Assembly (NCBI GenBank): GCA_037447655.1
Contig: JBBHKE010002951.1
Span: 64,001 to 119,617, forward strand
From: Zygnema cylindricum
Lineage: Eukaryota > Streptophyta > Zygnematophyceae > Zygnematales > Zygnemataceae
Length of the DNA: 55,617 bases
Direction of reading: 5' to 3'
The notes under the pieces were generated by a model. The model was given only the letters and a program-made list of their open reading frames with translations, ran no database searches and was not told the origin of the DNA. Shown here one piece after another: positions 36,775 to 51,300 of this stretch (the stretch's first letter is position 1; every line of letters begins with the position of its first letter). Both the position numbers and the translations under genes were made by a program.

Positions 36775-39700
36775 TCGAAGATGAAGATGGAAGGCACAAG
36801 GCACATTTCAAGCACCAGCAGTTAGGGCCATGTCACTGCTCGACAAGAATGCGACCAGAATGCAGTCAGTCAACAGATGTTGGCCCTTTTTTTTTGTCCC
36901 GGGTCTGAATTGTTTCCCATTTATATGCTCCATGGCCCGTGTAGCCGGGCCATTGCGTGGAGGCCACTCCATAGGCTCGCATTGGCCGGAACTGACCATA
37001 GAGGATTAGTTTGGCAATCACGGCAATGAGTTTTGAAAGCGACGGGGCAAACTAAAGCTGAAGCGGCAAATCCGTGACAACAAGAAAGAAAATGCTTTTA
37101 GTTTAGTCACTATGAGAGGTTTCTTGTGAATTGATGACAAGTTGAGCAGGTGAAGCGACTAAAGAGTTAACAGTTTTTCCAGCAGTAGGTCGTCCTCGTA
37201 TAATCTCCGCTTTCCCTCTCCTTCGATTGAATCAGCACCATTCTGCTTTGTCGTATTGTTCTCTTGGGCTCTTCAAAACGTAAAAAGGAAGTTTGAAATA
37301 AGAAATTTGTATGGTTTTGTAAGGCTGCAAGCAAGTTTGCTGATGTGCTATGATAGGTTGTTTATTTCACGGCTGTTATGGGCGTTTTTGTGGCAGTTTT
37401 GAGCCGATAGTGTTGTGTACTGCTGCTGTCGTAGCATGTAGTTGTTCATCTGTACACCATTTTCATGCAGCCATAGCTCCATTTGCGTGATGGCCACTTC
37501 ACACAAACACAAGTTTCTCTGGGGTGCTACGCCAGTTTCTCTGGGATCGCGGCACATTCTTTAAGCTGTGCAAAGATATAATGGCAGGATTTTTTGTTGC
37601 ATCCACAAAGGTATGGCCATACGGGGGAGGGACTCGTAAACATGTGCAACCAAGCTTCAAAGTCGAGTGGTGTGTATATGCGTGTGTCTGTAGCCAGTGA
37701 AGTTTACCACTCCCTATTGAAGCGTGTTTGTTACGCAAAATCATAGGTTAGTGCCAATCATACTATATAAGCGGCCCATACTTAGCCACATTGCAAAACA
37801 TCAGTGTGGTTCATACGAGTAATAGGGCTTCATGAAGAAACAATGACGGTAAGCCATGCAAGCATACATGGACAAAAAAAGAAATACAAAAATGTAACGG
37901 AAAAGCTGAAAGGCAAAGCTGAATCAGCAATAACCGAATGCAGATGGAAACAACTAAAAGGGAATACGAGTCGAAAAAAACAAACAACAACAGACACTGT
38001 AAGGAACATCGAACACAAAAGCTAAAACAAGAAAGCTTCCTACAAATTATTTGACTAAACTCAATATCGCTAAAGATCCACTAAAAGCAACACCTTAAAT
38101 CCTGCAGACTTGGGAGAGCACGCTGAGGAAATTTTGGAACACGTGAATGATCTATGACAGCGAAAGCAAATCGGAGGATAGAAGCTTGCACTCACTGTAA
38201 AGCCACAGACAAACGCTGATAATCAACTCTAATAATGCACTAACTCTACCAGTGATGAGTGGTTTAGCTGTCGCATGCCTCTAGGATCGCCAAGCTCATG
38301 GTAACAATGTGACGAGGAAGGATAAATTTCCTGGGTCGGGCCGTAGTTCAAACCGTGGGACGTGCAATATGTAGTGTGACCTTATACTATACCTGTAATA
38401 TATTCCAAATAACCATATATTCCACAGGTTGCTCGGGTTGGATGACGGCTCACCAAGCGACAGGCTGACAATCGTACAATCTTTTCAATAGTTGTCGGAC
38501 CTCATTGCAGTGGCCATAAATACGTGTCCACAGAGTGATGAAACACTGCCAGGGGTTTGGTGTGAGCTTGTTTATTCCAATCTCAACATGTAAGGTTTTC
38601 AAGTTTTCCGTGAAGTCATCGACCTGTGCGAAAAGTTTCATGCGAACAATGGAAAGAACAACGACTACTAGCAGGGAGGAGGGCATCCAACGAAACTCCC
38701 AAACAACCAAATGTCTCGGTAATAAAGTCATCCATCGCATCGTGATATGGATTTCCACACTCCTTCCTCTCAGCATGACAGACAACCATTTAAAAATGTT
38801 GAGCCGCCTGACCAATGATGGTACTCGAGGGAGGGCTCGCCAAAACATTGTCATAAAAAATACGACTGGCACTAGTGAGCAATAAAGTTCCATGAGGTAA
38901 ACGAATAGGCATATGCTGTCGCACGTGCCGGAAGTTTTTTACAATTTTTGAGCGCGGAGTACAAAAAAAAAAACCCACCACACGTTTTTAGCCTGTGCGT
39001 GCATGACTTTTTTCAGTGCGTTTTTTTCCGTACAGGGGTCGTGGAGGGGGTTTCAACCAACGGATGCCATTTCGCAAAAGCGAAGTCCGTGAAAGCGACT
39101 CTCTCTCTCTCCCTCTCCCGCTAATGCGTCTATCTCACAATTCTTGCAATGAAAAACGGCAAGAATGGTATCAAATGAAAGATCTATATAAAATATTCTT
39201 TTGGCTGTCTTTTAGCTTATCTTGGTGGCAAGTAGAGTGATAACGGACGAAAAAACAAAATAGGGAAACCATGGCGGAATGTTTTGATATTTGTGACGTC
39301 GACGCTATCATAAGTACGAGTGACGTCAAAATGTCACAAACCCTAAACATCTACAATGTCACACGTAGCTAGACGTCTACAACCGTCTCTATTTTGTAAA
39401 CGTCATCAGTTGTCACGAGTTTTGTACGCGTCTACAATCGTCACAAATTACACCCACGTGTACATCTGTCACAATCTAAAGTTACGATTCCATTTCTTTA
39501 CATACGAATGCTCTGAAAGTTGTACGGAGAATCTTCGCTAAAAAACAAAGTAGCAAGACTAAGTTTCGGTTACATGCGAAAGTACCCTAAGTTTCAACCG
39601 TACAAAAAAATAGAAAAAGTAGAAGTATATTCTACGTCATCATCGAATTTAGGATGTACTACATGTTGTCGTCTTGTGTTCTTCCACCTACGGCCACGCC

Positions 39701-42332
39701 AAAAAACGTCATCTTCAAACTTTTCTTTAGAAAACAAGGAAGATGTGTTTTAAAACAAAGTATTTTAGGAAAACAAATAAGAACACGTATTAGCACATGT
39801 AAAAAAAATACAAAGAGACAGAGAGAGAGAGAGAGAGTGGAGTAAAGGTGGACGAGGAGGGCCAAGTTTGAACCCGAGGGCGGTGGTTAAATGAGCAAGA
39901 ATGAATAGGTAAATCACTATTAGCACCATAATGTCAATTTTGCCGTGATAACTGTTCCTCTCCCTCTCCCTCTCCCTCTCCCTCTCCCCCTCTCCCTCCC
40001 TCTCTCCCCCTCTCTCACCATAAAATAACGCTATTTATACCAGAGCAAATTCCACCCTACACCTCCTCTCCCTCACGATGCGTCTTTGTATCCGATAACT
40101 GCAATCGAGTCACGGGGACGGTATTTTTTTTTTTTTTGCTTACCGGATCTCAGTAGTTAGAGACGGATGACGTCGTTTTCACAATTGCGTACACTTTTCC
40201 GCACCAAAAAGAGTTTTGTACGGCTTGAGGTATCTTTCCGTACATAAATACAACCAGTGAACGGCGCTGCCAACCGCACATTGGCCAAATTATCCACGTG
40301 GCCCCCTTTAGTCATCGATAGACTCCTCGCCTTAAAATTACTTTTTAATTATATTTATGTTTTCCTCCCCGCCCCTTCCCCGTATCGGCAAAATCCCCAT
40401 GCCCCCAACAAGAGAGAGATACAAATAAAAAAGACAAATAAAACTAAGCACAAACAACTAAAAACCAAAAAAAAAAAAAAAAAACAACCGACAATTCTCC
40501 TCCCCTTCCTCTCCCTTGGCATCGACATTCCCCTCCCCCACCTCCCTTCCCGCATCGATTTCGGCCTTGCCACCACTTTTTGTACCCTCGGACTCAGATG
40601 GTTTACCATCGTGCTTTTTAATTTATCCTGCACCATCTCTCCACCCTAGCAATGACAATACTTAAATCCTCCCCCTTACACAATTGGCAATCCATCCCTC
40701 CTCCCCCTTAAGTAGACAGCGATGTTTAACCCTTTCCCCTCTCCCCTGCCCCCCAACATCGCAATCCTCCCCCGCTCACCCTATAAGTATTAAGCAACAT
40801 TTACATCCTCTCCCCCCCCCTTCCCTTTACTCCCGAGCATCAGCTATACTCCCCAAAATCGATATCGCCACACTTCCTCAGAGAGCATCAACATCCACGT
40901 GGCATCGACAATTTGACTCCCCTCCACCCTTCCCCCTCTTCCTCCTTCTCCCTCTTCCTCCTTCTCCCTCATCCTCCTTCTCCCTCTCCTCCCTGGCGGT
41001 GGGATTTCTGACAGGCACACACACCCCCCCCCTTTCTCTTTCGCAACGACCAGACTTTCCTCCCACGACGCCTCCCAATTTTTTTGCACCAACTGTTCCT
41101 TCGGGCCTTTCCTTTTCGCGCTTTTTCCGTTCCATTTATTTCAGTTTCTCGGGTAGTTTCATCCTTAAGCCCTCCCACGTTCACCGCATGCTTAATGAAA
41201 CAACGGGAATGATAACTAAACATATAAATGTACATAGAACAAGTTTTCAGTTTTGGCACTACCGACACTTTTTGTTCCCTTGAAATCAGATGGTTTACCA
41301 TCACACTTTTCTTAATGGTCTTCTCTGAAGAACACGAGTGGTCCAATAATAAAAAAAAATTGCACATTAACATTGAAATTCTCTTGCTAAAGGATTTTGA
41401 ACCGCAGTCTATAAAGTTTTTTAAAGTTTGAACTGCAGTAGAAGAGACCACAGCTTACTTCTTATCAACGATACTGATTAACAGAACAGTCCCAAAATCT
41501 AACCTCTAGAATGCCTGCGGGATTGTACTTTCCCGGCATACTCCCAAAATCTTACCTACAGGGCACCAGCTGGAATGTGTATTTACAGATTTTTCTTAAG
41601 ACAGCGTGTACAATTACTAAATGCTTGCGCAAGTACTTAGGACATTTATTTTGACATAACACATTGCAATTGGCACCCGACAGGACATACAGGAGCATAG
41701 TTTTGACAATAAAACTGCTTTTCCAACGCACTTTGCTCCATCCTTTCTGACGCCTCTATGCTTAAATCCTTACTTATAATGCACATGCTTATCCAGAAAC
41801 GGACAGGGAAACAGATAGACAAACAGCAGACAGGACAGGAAATTATTGACTGCTCTCATTTCATCACCATCATCACTGTAGTCATCATCACCCTCCTCTT
41901 GTTTGTGAATCCACAATTAACCTCCCATAATTGCATTGACATAACAGGCCCTTAAAGGGGTCCTTCCACTCCACAAGTCGTAAACAAAAACGACGGCATT
42001 ACACTCCTGTCAACGTCCTTCTTAAACCTTTCATTGATGAAGCAGAGAACATTTCCAACGCATTTTCGTTCAGTTCTCTTCTTTCATTTCGTCCTTTCTG
42101 ACGGCGCTATTTCTAAACTCTTACTCAATGTACATTTGCTTGTCAGGCTACAAGAAACAACGGAATACAAGCAAGACAAGCTTGGCCATAAAAAGACAAA
42201 TATCAGTTGCTCCTATCACCTGTAAGAACAAGCTACACCAACAGATACGATATGTCAATTCATCAATTCATCAATTCATCCATTCATCAAATTGAGTACA
42301 ATTTGCACGTTTTGCACGTTTTGTGAGTCTTT
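36775..42332. other. intergenic DNA between convergent SEC63 and CUL4
   Basis: Both 3' UTRs must lie here. I found no gene I can support. An open frame of about 147 codons on the minus strand at 38450-38893 (116 codons on plus) resembles nothing I know. 39000-41100 has pyrimidine-rich stretches (a CT-rich tract at 39957-40018, CCTCCTTCTCCCT near 40930). A stretch with CAGATGGTTTACCATC appears twice, at about 40572-40622 and 41259-41312. Confidence 0.3.
39957..40018. repeat. CCCTCT simple repeat
   Basis: A hexamer-like CTCTCC run with small variations. A short (GA)n run precedes it at about 39820. Confidence 0.9.
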
Positions 42333-45300
42333 CTATGCCAAGTAGCTATAGATTTGTGGGTTGTTTTTATCACGTTCCAAATATTCTCTGTCAATTAGAC
42401 TTTCTATTCGTTTCTTCAAGTCTGCCGGCTTGATCGGAAATTTTAACTGCCATAAAAAAAAACAGAAACACCAAAACCCAGGCATTAAAATTTATTCGTA
42501 TGTATTCAATTAAGACGAAAAGAACCTGTTGAAAAAGGATCTCTATAACCGATATGGCCCTTTTATTTACCTTTCCCCTCTTTCTTTTTTGTTTCCATTT
42601 TTTTTTGTGAATGGTTTCTTCCAATCTTTTCCAATTTTGAATGCACCAGGATCTCTATACCCAAGATGGCCCTTTTATTTACCTTTCCCCTCTTTCTTTT
42701 TTGTTTCCATTTTTTCTTCCAATCTTTTCCAATTTTGAATGCACCAATACGAGCATTATTATATGGTACAAGAAAAGAAAAACAACAAAGATAACTGGAT
42801 TGTGAACCTCTAATAGCATGGGTTATGACAGACTCAAGAAATTAAATATTATTGATAGGAGTTATACCAGGAGAATGTACACGTACCTTGCAGGAAAACC
42901 CTAAAAATCCCTAAAAAGCCCTAACAACCCTAAAATTAACATTTACAGGAAAATCAATAGGTCGACACTTTACCATTTTCACGCCCTTCACCTAAAAAAG
43001 GTTTAAAGACATATATGCTAAGTGATGAATTTTTTGGAAATGTTTTTGTTTCGACCCTCGACTACTCTATAATTTCCTAACGTATTTCTAACGTGTTACC
43101 TTTTTTTGGACTGTATTATTAGCCATAAAATATTTTGAACCAGCATGCCATGCCTCAAATCAGTATTGAAGACAGAACAACACCGCCCATCGCTTTTTGG
43201 GTTGTTTTTGCCTTGTTTTTTTGTGTTGTTGTGTGTTTGTGTTTTTTTGTGTTGTGTTGTTTAGTGTTGTTTTTTGTTGTTTTGTTTATAGTGTTGTGTT
43301 GTGTTGTTCCATTTTGTGTTGTGATTTTTTTTGAGTTTGTTTTGTGTTTTATGTTGTGTTTTTTTAAACTTCCAACTAGATGGAAGGAAGTCAACAAGCA
43401 TCACTTACATCATGTGATTTCAGTGCATACCAAGGAGGACTCTTATATGTTTATCACAATAGGTTTTCACAAATTGCGGAACACGGTTTAATAGAGGGCT
43501 CGTCAGTTGTAAAATAGGGGACAATCAGAAATGATTCAACAGTCTGGATTCCTTCTGGAGTCTATCATTTTGAACTCAGGCTAATGATTGCAAAACTGCA
43601 GTTGAAAATCAGTCCAAGAGAGGACGAATCATTCTTAAATAGCAGGTCATCTATACGGGCCACTCGAGTGAAATAACTAGCTGAAAGGCGGGTGAGAGAG
43701 GAGAAGAGAGGCTAGGAGGAAGATGCATTGACTGAAAGACAGACCCCGACCTATTGCTGTAAGCTGGAAGAAAAGATTGCTTATGAACTGAAATGAAAAC
43801 TGTTTTTCTATCCTTTCTAAAATGTTAATTTTCAAACGGACCACAGTTGAAATGATTACGAGAAGTAACAACAGCAAAAACAAACTTTGCGAGAAGGCAT
43901 GATGGACGACAATCCTTAGGAACGCCATAAGTGTAGAAAGGTTACAAATAGAAAAGGCAAACTGACCTGCTGGAAAAGTTCTGTGATAAGGAGAGTGTGG
44001 CTCAGAACTTTTCTTGTCTTCATAATGCGAACAATGGCTGCATCAATCTGCTCCCAGTAGAAAACAAAAACCACAAAACTTGAAAACAACATTATATCCA
44101 GAGAGCCAAAAACAACGCAAAAAAGAGGAAAGGAAAGAAAATGACGGAGCAAAACAAACTCAGGAAGAATACAAATTTCTTCTGCTGATTACTAAAGTTA
44201 CTCTGGACTTTGTTGGCAAGTTTGTTTTACATAATGTCAATTCCATTTCCTGGAACTTGATATGTGTTAATTTTATGTGTTCAATTGTTCAACTGAACTT
44301 TTGTCTTGATTTCACCTAAGATAACATAAGAGAAAGTAAACATCCAACATAAACATTTCTTTTTCTCAGTCACATAAAGAAAAGAAAAACAACGGGACTA
44401 GGACAGCCATGGGAACCTGATATTGCCGATCCTGGAAAACTCTTTCGGTTGTGCTATTGTTTTCCTCTACTGTCTCCTTGAGTTGAATCGCATTGACCTG
44501 TATCCCAAACAAAATGTGACCAGCAACTTGCAGAAGTCAAATTCCACAAACTCGGAAAACCCTAATTCTACAGCAAATGCGACATTCGTAAAAAGAACTA
44601 AAAGTAATAGAGCAGAAAATAACGCCAACAAAATATCCTCCAGAGATCTGTCCCTCCCACTGTTACTCACTTTGATGCGGAATAATGGACCGGCAAAATC
44701 TGTATTGAATTCAAACACGTCATCGTCCTCTACTTCACGCCCCTTAGGAATCTGCAAAACTCACGACAAAAACACATCTTGCTGAAACACACTCTGATAG
44801 CATGGCTATTCCTATTCATAACATAAAAAACCCATTGGCGAAGTATGATTCCTTGGTATAAATTAAACATGAGAGAAATAGCATATATTTCATACAGCAG
44901 GTCTATGTGACGCATAGTTAAGCGTCATGCATAGCATCATTTTCTTTCAACAAACTTGATCATAAAAAAAATCGATAGTTCAAACCAGAAGAAAAATACA
45001 GAATTAAAGTGAAAATTTGTATCAAAGTAAAGCGGAAGATTCCTTGCGCTAAAATGTGCAATGCTGTGCAGTGAACAGAATTGTGTAACAACCATTTACT
45101 GATAATTGATATGCACTTTTTTTGGTACTCCAGTTTCAATACATTGGTGAGAAACTTATTCCGATGTCGTGATTGGGGCTTCATCGGCTAAGTTTACAAA
45201 TATTAACAGGTCTGATTAGTGTAGCGTTACTGCTTAAGACTACGTACAATTAGGAATGCTTACAATACAAATTTGATTCCTGATTTCTTGGCAATAAATT

Positions 45301-48300
45301 ACAGAATAGTGTTATAACACAGATTGAAGGAATGGCCGTAAATGCCACAAGCCATAAAACATATGTAATATTATTATTAGACATTAAATTCGCATTTACA
45401 CATAATTTACTGACTCTAATAAGGATGATCCAATGCCCTTTCTAGGACTAAACAGAATACCACACTTCCACTACACTGCCATCGCTATTAGTATAAAAAG
45501 CACTAATTTGTCCGCAACTTTTTTTATAACCAAAAAACACAAAACAGTGTTAAAAATACTATTTAAAAGAGTTCAACTAGAAGTCGCCACGTCGCCCCAC
45601 ACTAAAATTGTATTACACATTCTAATACCTTATTTTCACTAATAATTAATGCACACTAATAGCAATGAACAGTGTAGTTTATATAGTGTTCTACAGATTA
45701 CACTAGTGTGCACTTCCCCTCGTTATCAGTGCAAAGAAACCATATGCATAAAAGAGAAATGAGTATCACTGACACTAATTTCGGGTAGGGTGACACAACA
45801 AATTACAGTCCACTCCCTTAATTAAGATGTAACACTATTCTATATTTCTTATCAAACAAACTAATGACTGAAATTTTTTTATTAAGGTTAATCAAGATGA
45901 TAACACCTATTTTCAGTGCTGTGCAACACACAGTATGCAGTAGATGCTCAATACGCCCATAACCATAATTACGCCCATAACCAGTTAATTACGCACATAA
46001 CCAGTTAATTACGCCCATAACCAGTTGATCACCGCCCGATAGGTTGAGCCCATTTAATCGCGATCCATGGAAGTCCGATACACAACACTAGATTTAAGAC
46101 TAGACCAATCTGTCTAGAAGTCTCGAGAGTGGAAGAAGAACTTATCCAAAAAACTCCAAGAAACATAAATAGTGCGGCTGGGAAATTGCTTTCTCAAAGA
46201 GCAACTGACCTTGTGGAGCACCCTTGATTTCCCGCAGGCCAAAGACTGAAGAGTTCTCCTGAGTTCCTTGTCCTCTATTGCAGTGGCGTCTCTCATTTCC
46301 GCAAGACTAAGAGACTCGGCATTGTTGAACAGCATGAGAATCACCGTCTGTGAACCCTCCCCAAGAGCCTTCATCAATCTAAATCACACCAAAAATTACA
46401 ATCAAAATCAAAATCACAATCATTTTCTTTTCCAGGCTAAAAAACACATATTCATCCATATCCAAAAAATGTCCCTGATAGGGTTGCCACACCTGTGAAG
46501 CTAAAAATTAGCGTCTGCTAACATCATCAGTTATGACGTCATTTCCCTACTATGACCGTATATGTACCAGACGACAATCCAAAACGTAACAGATAATTGC
46601 CACACCTACGAAGAACGTTTGTCTCCGTCACAGCTTCTCCCACAATGTGTCCAATCAGATGGGTGCCAAAACATTTTGCCCAGTTAGGCGCCAAACGTCA
46701 TCATCTATCTTGAAAACATTTATAAGAGTTGATTCACAATGGTTGACCGTTGACCGCCGGAGCCCGTAAACAGAGTGAAATTCATTTGGATTTGCATGTG
46801 CGAGGTCAGAATCCCCCTTTCAAAACGTCTAACAAAAACGAAAAAAATCCGTCTTCGGTAACAGATGGAAAGGCACGACCGCGCCGGCATCTTGTTAAAG
46901 ACAGACCTCCATTCCAATTAAGCATGTCAGCGAATCTAAAAATATGGCAGAATTTTATAGAAGTTTCGACGGTAGAATAACGTGCAGGTGTGACAACCCT
47001 ATGAACGACAAATACTCAGTCAAAATTGTTAGGCTAAAGTGTTTGATTGTTTCCAACTCCAAAAAGAAACCCTAGGATCCATATCCAGCGACTTTGACCT
47101 AATTATAAGTTGTTATGCCAGATTTACAAAACAAATGCAGGTCAAGCTTTTCACAATATTCTACAATGTTGAACATTGATTTGATTCCCCATACAAGATC
47201 AAAAGCATCAAATCCAAAAAGTTGCCAGGGTCACTTAACCATATCCTAAAAACTGCAACTTTCAATAAAACTTAGCGTAGGTTGCGTACCAAGTTCATAT
47301 CACTGCCATCTCACACCAATTTTAGTACATCTTACACAGATTCATGCTTTGCGACATTAAGACTTTAGCTAATATAGTCTAGAAAACCAATAAATAGTGT
47401 GAACCGCACTACTAATTGTGGAGCTTGTCGCTACAAAAGAACGGAAGCAACTTACTTGAAACAACGAGACAGAAAGCTCTTTTCGACCACGAGGAAAATT
47501 AGCCTTCAAAACACAATGGCCAAGGGAGTTTTGCCACATGAGACGCCTTCCACTGTGCTTGCTCAGATAAAATTCTTTGAATATATCCTGCAAGAGAAGA
47601 AAAAAAAGGGAGACAGTCAAAAAGAAGAAAATTGTTAAACACCTGTGTGCATAAGATGCCACTAACATGTATTCATCACATACACTGATATTAGAACCGA
47701 AACCGATGCGATTCTGAAAACAGTGAAAAAAATAGAGTCGGACATCTTCACTGAACTCCAGGAAAATAGCATGGATCAATTGTTGGGTAGTTAAAAGCCG
47801 CCTCTAGAAAAGACCTGTGCCCTTGTACCAAAATACTACTTCTACATGTCAATTTGAGATCTTCCAGAAAAATTAAACGGGGAATATATCAATCTCGAAG
47901 AATGATACATCATGTCTAAGTGGCACCACCACTAGATAGAGCCATTAGCTATGCAACAATGTTTTACGAATACGTCCACCTGATTTTTTTCAAAATGGAC
48001 TATTTGGATGTTTCTCCGTTTCACATATTTGAACCAATTCCAATTCCTTGTTAACTGATGGACGCCAATCAAAAAAGAGGCCAGAATAGGCATACACACT
48101 GTCGTATTTCTACTTCGCTCAAGCTCCTTGTTATGTAACGGTCACACATCCAATGGCTGTCCACTGAGGATTCTTAGACCATAAATGGGCTGGTTGAAAG
48201 TGTTTGGATAGGCTCATTACAAGGTGCCAACAACCATATACTTCTGTGCATGGGGCTTTACAGAATATGATATTTGATAAGAAATAACCAGCAATTCTAA

Positions 48301-51300
48301 TATGGCTTGTGGCATAAAACTCTAATAATCCAGAATGTTTTAAATATTGCAAAATGCATTACTCCAAAAATATCAACAAACTGTACGTCCCATCAGTAAT
48401 AAACAACCAAAACAAGTCTATGATTGCCGGAAACTGCTTAACATGCATGAACACCTATAGGTAACTAAACAAGAAATAGACAAAAGGGAGCCCTAAAATG
48501 TTCTTTTTCTACCCTGCTTTTCCATTAATTCTTAGGAAGCGTTTCAAACTTATTGAAACTTCTTCATGCAAACCATGGCAAAGACTGAAATACCTGATAT
48601 GCACTCAACTCCAGAGGTAATCGGACGTCCATAGGTGGATAAGAAGGCCAATAACTGCAAAACCCCATGGTAAAGATCAGGACCATAGCGCAGGAGTGGT
48701 ACATCGTAAATCGTCATTGGAGGAAAAAAGTTATTAGCGTGAGGTTTCGGTTTAAATTAGTGTTAGTACTCTAATTCAGTTCCAAATGGCGTGGCTGCTT
48801 TTGACTGTTCAGAGAAAAAGCGTTAAAGTACAAAAACAAATAAACATAATTACCGCTATTTTGTGATCAGAGGACCAAAAAGGGCAGCACCAAATTAGTG
48901 TTATTGGCGCTAATAGCGGTTCATTGGTGTAGAAAACTGTTAACACAAAATAATCGAATTGCATTCTTCTACAATAGTAGGGTAATTACACACGAGTGAT
49001 TACAGGCTTTACTTGCCAGTAATTGCAGTAATCGTACAGGAAAGTGTACAGATCACACAATTTTCTGTACAATAACCGCGATTACTGGCCAAATGCCAGT
49101 AAAAGGTTACTTGTAATAATTATTCTTGTAATAATTAAGTTTCGAGTAGAAAAAGTGGGAGCCCTTGCAGCTTACCCTGTCGTGAGGACGTGAACATTCA
49201 TCTCTATACCCTGTGGCAACTTAAGGCGAGCCTGCGCTGACTGCCGGAAAGATTCATTGATTTCTCGGGAAAGTTCAATGTCCTGTCAAGCCAAAAAAAA
49301 AAAAAAACAACCTCGTTTCAGGAAATTTTAGAAAGACTTTATTATTCTAGTTTTTCTCTAAACCAAAACCACAAAGTTCTTCTAAACATCATACGATCAA
49401 CCTGTGATACAACATGCCAGAAGCTTTTCTTTCTTCACCTTACGCACTTTGCTTCCTTGCCAGAGCTACAGAAACAGAGAAGATATAAAGGACATAAAAT
49501 GATACCAGAACTCACCTTGAACATGCCTTCCAGTTTGTTGGTGAACTGACTCCCACATTCTGTTTTGAGCTGTCAAAACACGAACATAAAAAGGAAAAAA
49601 AAACAAGAAAACTTAGAAGCAATGCCAACAAACAAATGTAAAGCTGAATGAACAATTTAATGCAGATGTAAATGCAGCGAGAAGGGTCTTACCTTGGAGA
49701 TAAGGGCCTTTTCAGCATCTGTTGAAGCACTTTTTCCAAGAAGCAACCGCTTAGCGAGGTCTTTTTTATAGAAAGCTTCGAAAACATCCTTGCCCTGTAT
49801 CCAAGCCACACGAGTTCATCTTGTTAAGAAAACCGCAGACTGGAACTACAAGCAAAAACAAAAAGAAAACTTGGTATACATTTTTACAGCAGTCATTAAG
49901 AAATTGCAAAAATAAAATAAACTCAAAAGATTACAATTTACCTGTATAAATCGGAAGAGCACCAGAACTCGATCAAGAATGTTTTCCAACTCTTCTTCGG
50001 AACTTCCTTTGCTGCCTTCTCTAAGCTTTGCATCAATGAATTTTGCTATCAGTTCTGCGGGTCGATTCTGAGGACATTCATCAAACAATTCCCACCAAAC
50101 AAACTGACAATTTAGTAAATTTGAGGTCACATAATAAACAGGACAAGGAGGATCCTCTACTTGAAATAAGTCATCTTTCTCTCTCTCTCTTGCCAAACAC
50201 ATGGTTTACCTGTCGCATGTTGATGAGATGCTCAAACGCTTCCTTGATTGCATTTGCAAAAGATTCGTTCCTTGCGAAGCTTGCCTCCCAAAGCGCGTCC
50301 AGACGGGCTTTTAGCTCAAGCAGAGAGGACACGAGAGTACTGTCTTTCTCTTCATCCATCACAATAGCCTGACCGGTGCTTCTAATGTAGGCACCTAAAG
50401 CTACTCTAAGAGTATCTAATGCTTGGACTCGAGCCAACAACGAATACATTCGCTGCAAATCTGACGCTCGGTTAGCGTCCATCAGCATGTTGAAGCCCTG
50501 CCACAAAGTCAACATTAAATGCAACTGTTAAACTTGCCAAGCATGTTTGTCTTATGTTAAAAATCTCCCAGAAGAGCTACCAAACATGGAACATTCGAGT
50601 AACAATGACATTATTTTTTGTCAGTTACAATGTATTCAAGATACAGGGCATCGAGATGAAGACAGATCATTTACAACTGTCACATATCACATAATCACCT
50701 TTTCCAAGATTGCTGCCGCATGTCGTTCCAAAAGCTGTTTCTCCACAGTTGCAACCAAAGGCTTACGAGTCGCCGCATCAAGATAGTGAAGACATCGCTC
50801 ATTCTCTTCCTGCAATCGAACCTGTGGTCAACAACACCCAGCCCAGTCCCAAAAACTTTTTGTCACTTCAAAATATCTGCATCATTCCTGACCAATGACC
50901 ACAAGTTACACAGGACTTCACCACAACCTCGTCGCATTTCATACTCATAAACAAGGTTACATTTTAGTGCCGTCAATTCCCACACTTAAGGAAGGGAACT
51001 ATCATGCTATTCCTGCAATACCCTATCTAAGCATTCACTCAAGAAATTAAGGTGAGAGCCAGGGAGGCGAGTAGCCCACCTCACAATGCTTCAAGTAATC
51101 CGGCACATCCGCCTGTTGCATGAAACGAGCTCCTTCTGCCACATAAAATTCAGCAGTTGCTTCCAAAAACAGGCGTTCAAAGCTTTCTGCGTAAATTCCC
51201 AGGGCACTGAAACAGCGCAGGAGATGTTTCAAGAGAGTACGATCAATAGCTTCCCCAGACCTGCACAAAAAAAGCCGCCATCAGAAACAACTCTAATATA

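Noticed and set aside
37409-37424. TAGTGTTGTGTACTGC resembling a hAT-like left end
   Set aside because: Similarity stops after about 11 bases, and no paired right end or target duplication was found.
38450-38893. 147-codon minus-strand frame overlapping a 116-codon plus-strand frame
   Set aside because: Neither resembles a known family, and coding is not supported by any intron structure. Possibly chance or an old pseudogene.
40684-41283. 199-codon open frame on the plus strand
   Set aside because: It is a Pro/Ser-rich translation of pyrimidine-rich DNA with overlapping frames on the other strand; no recognisable motif and no splice support.
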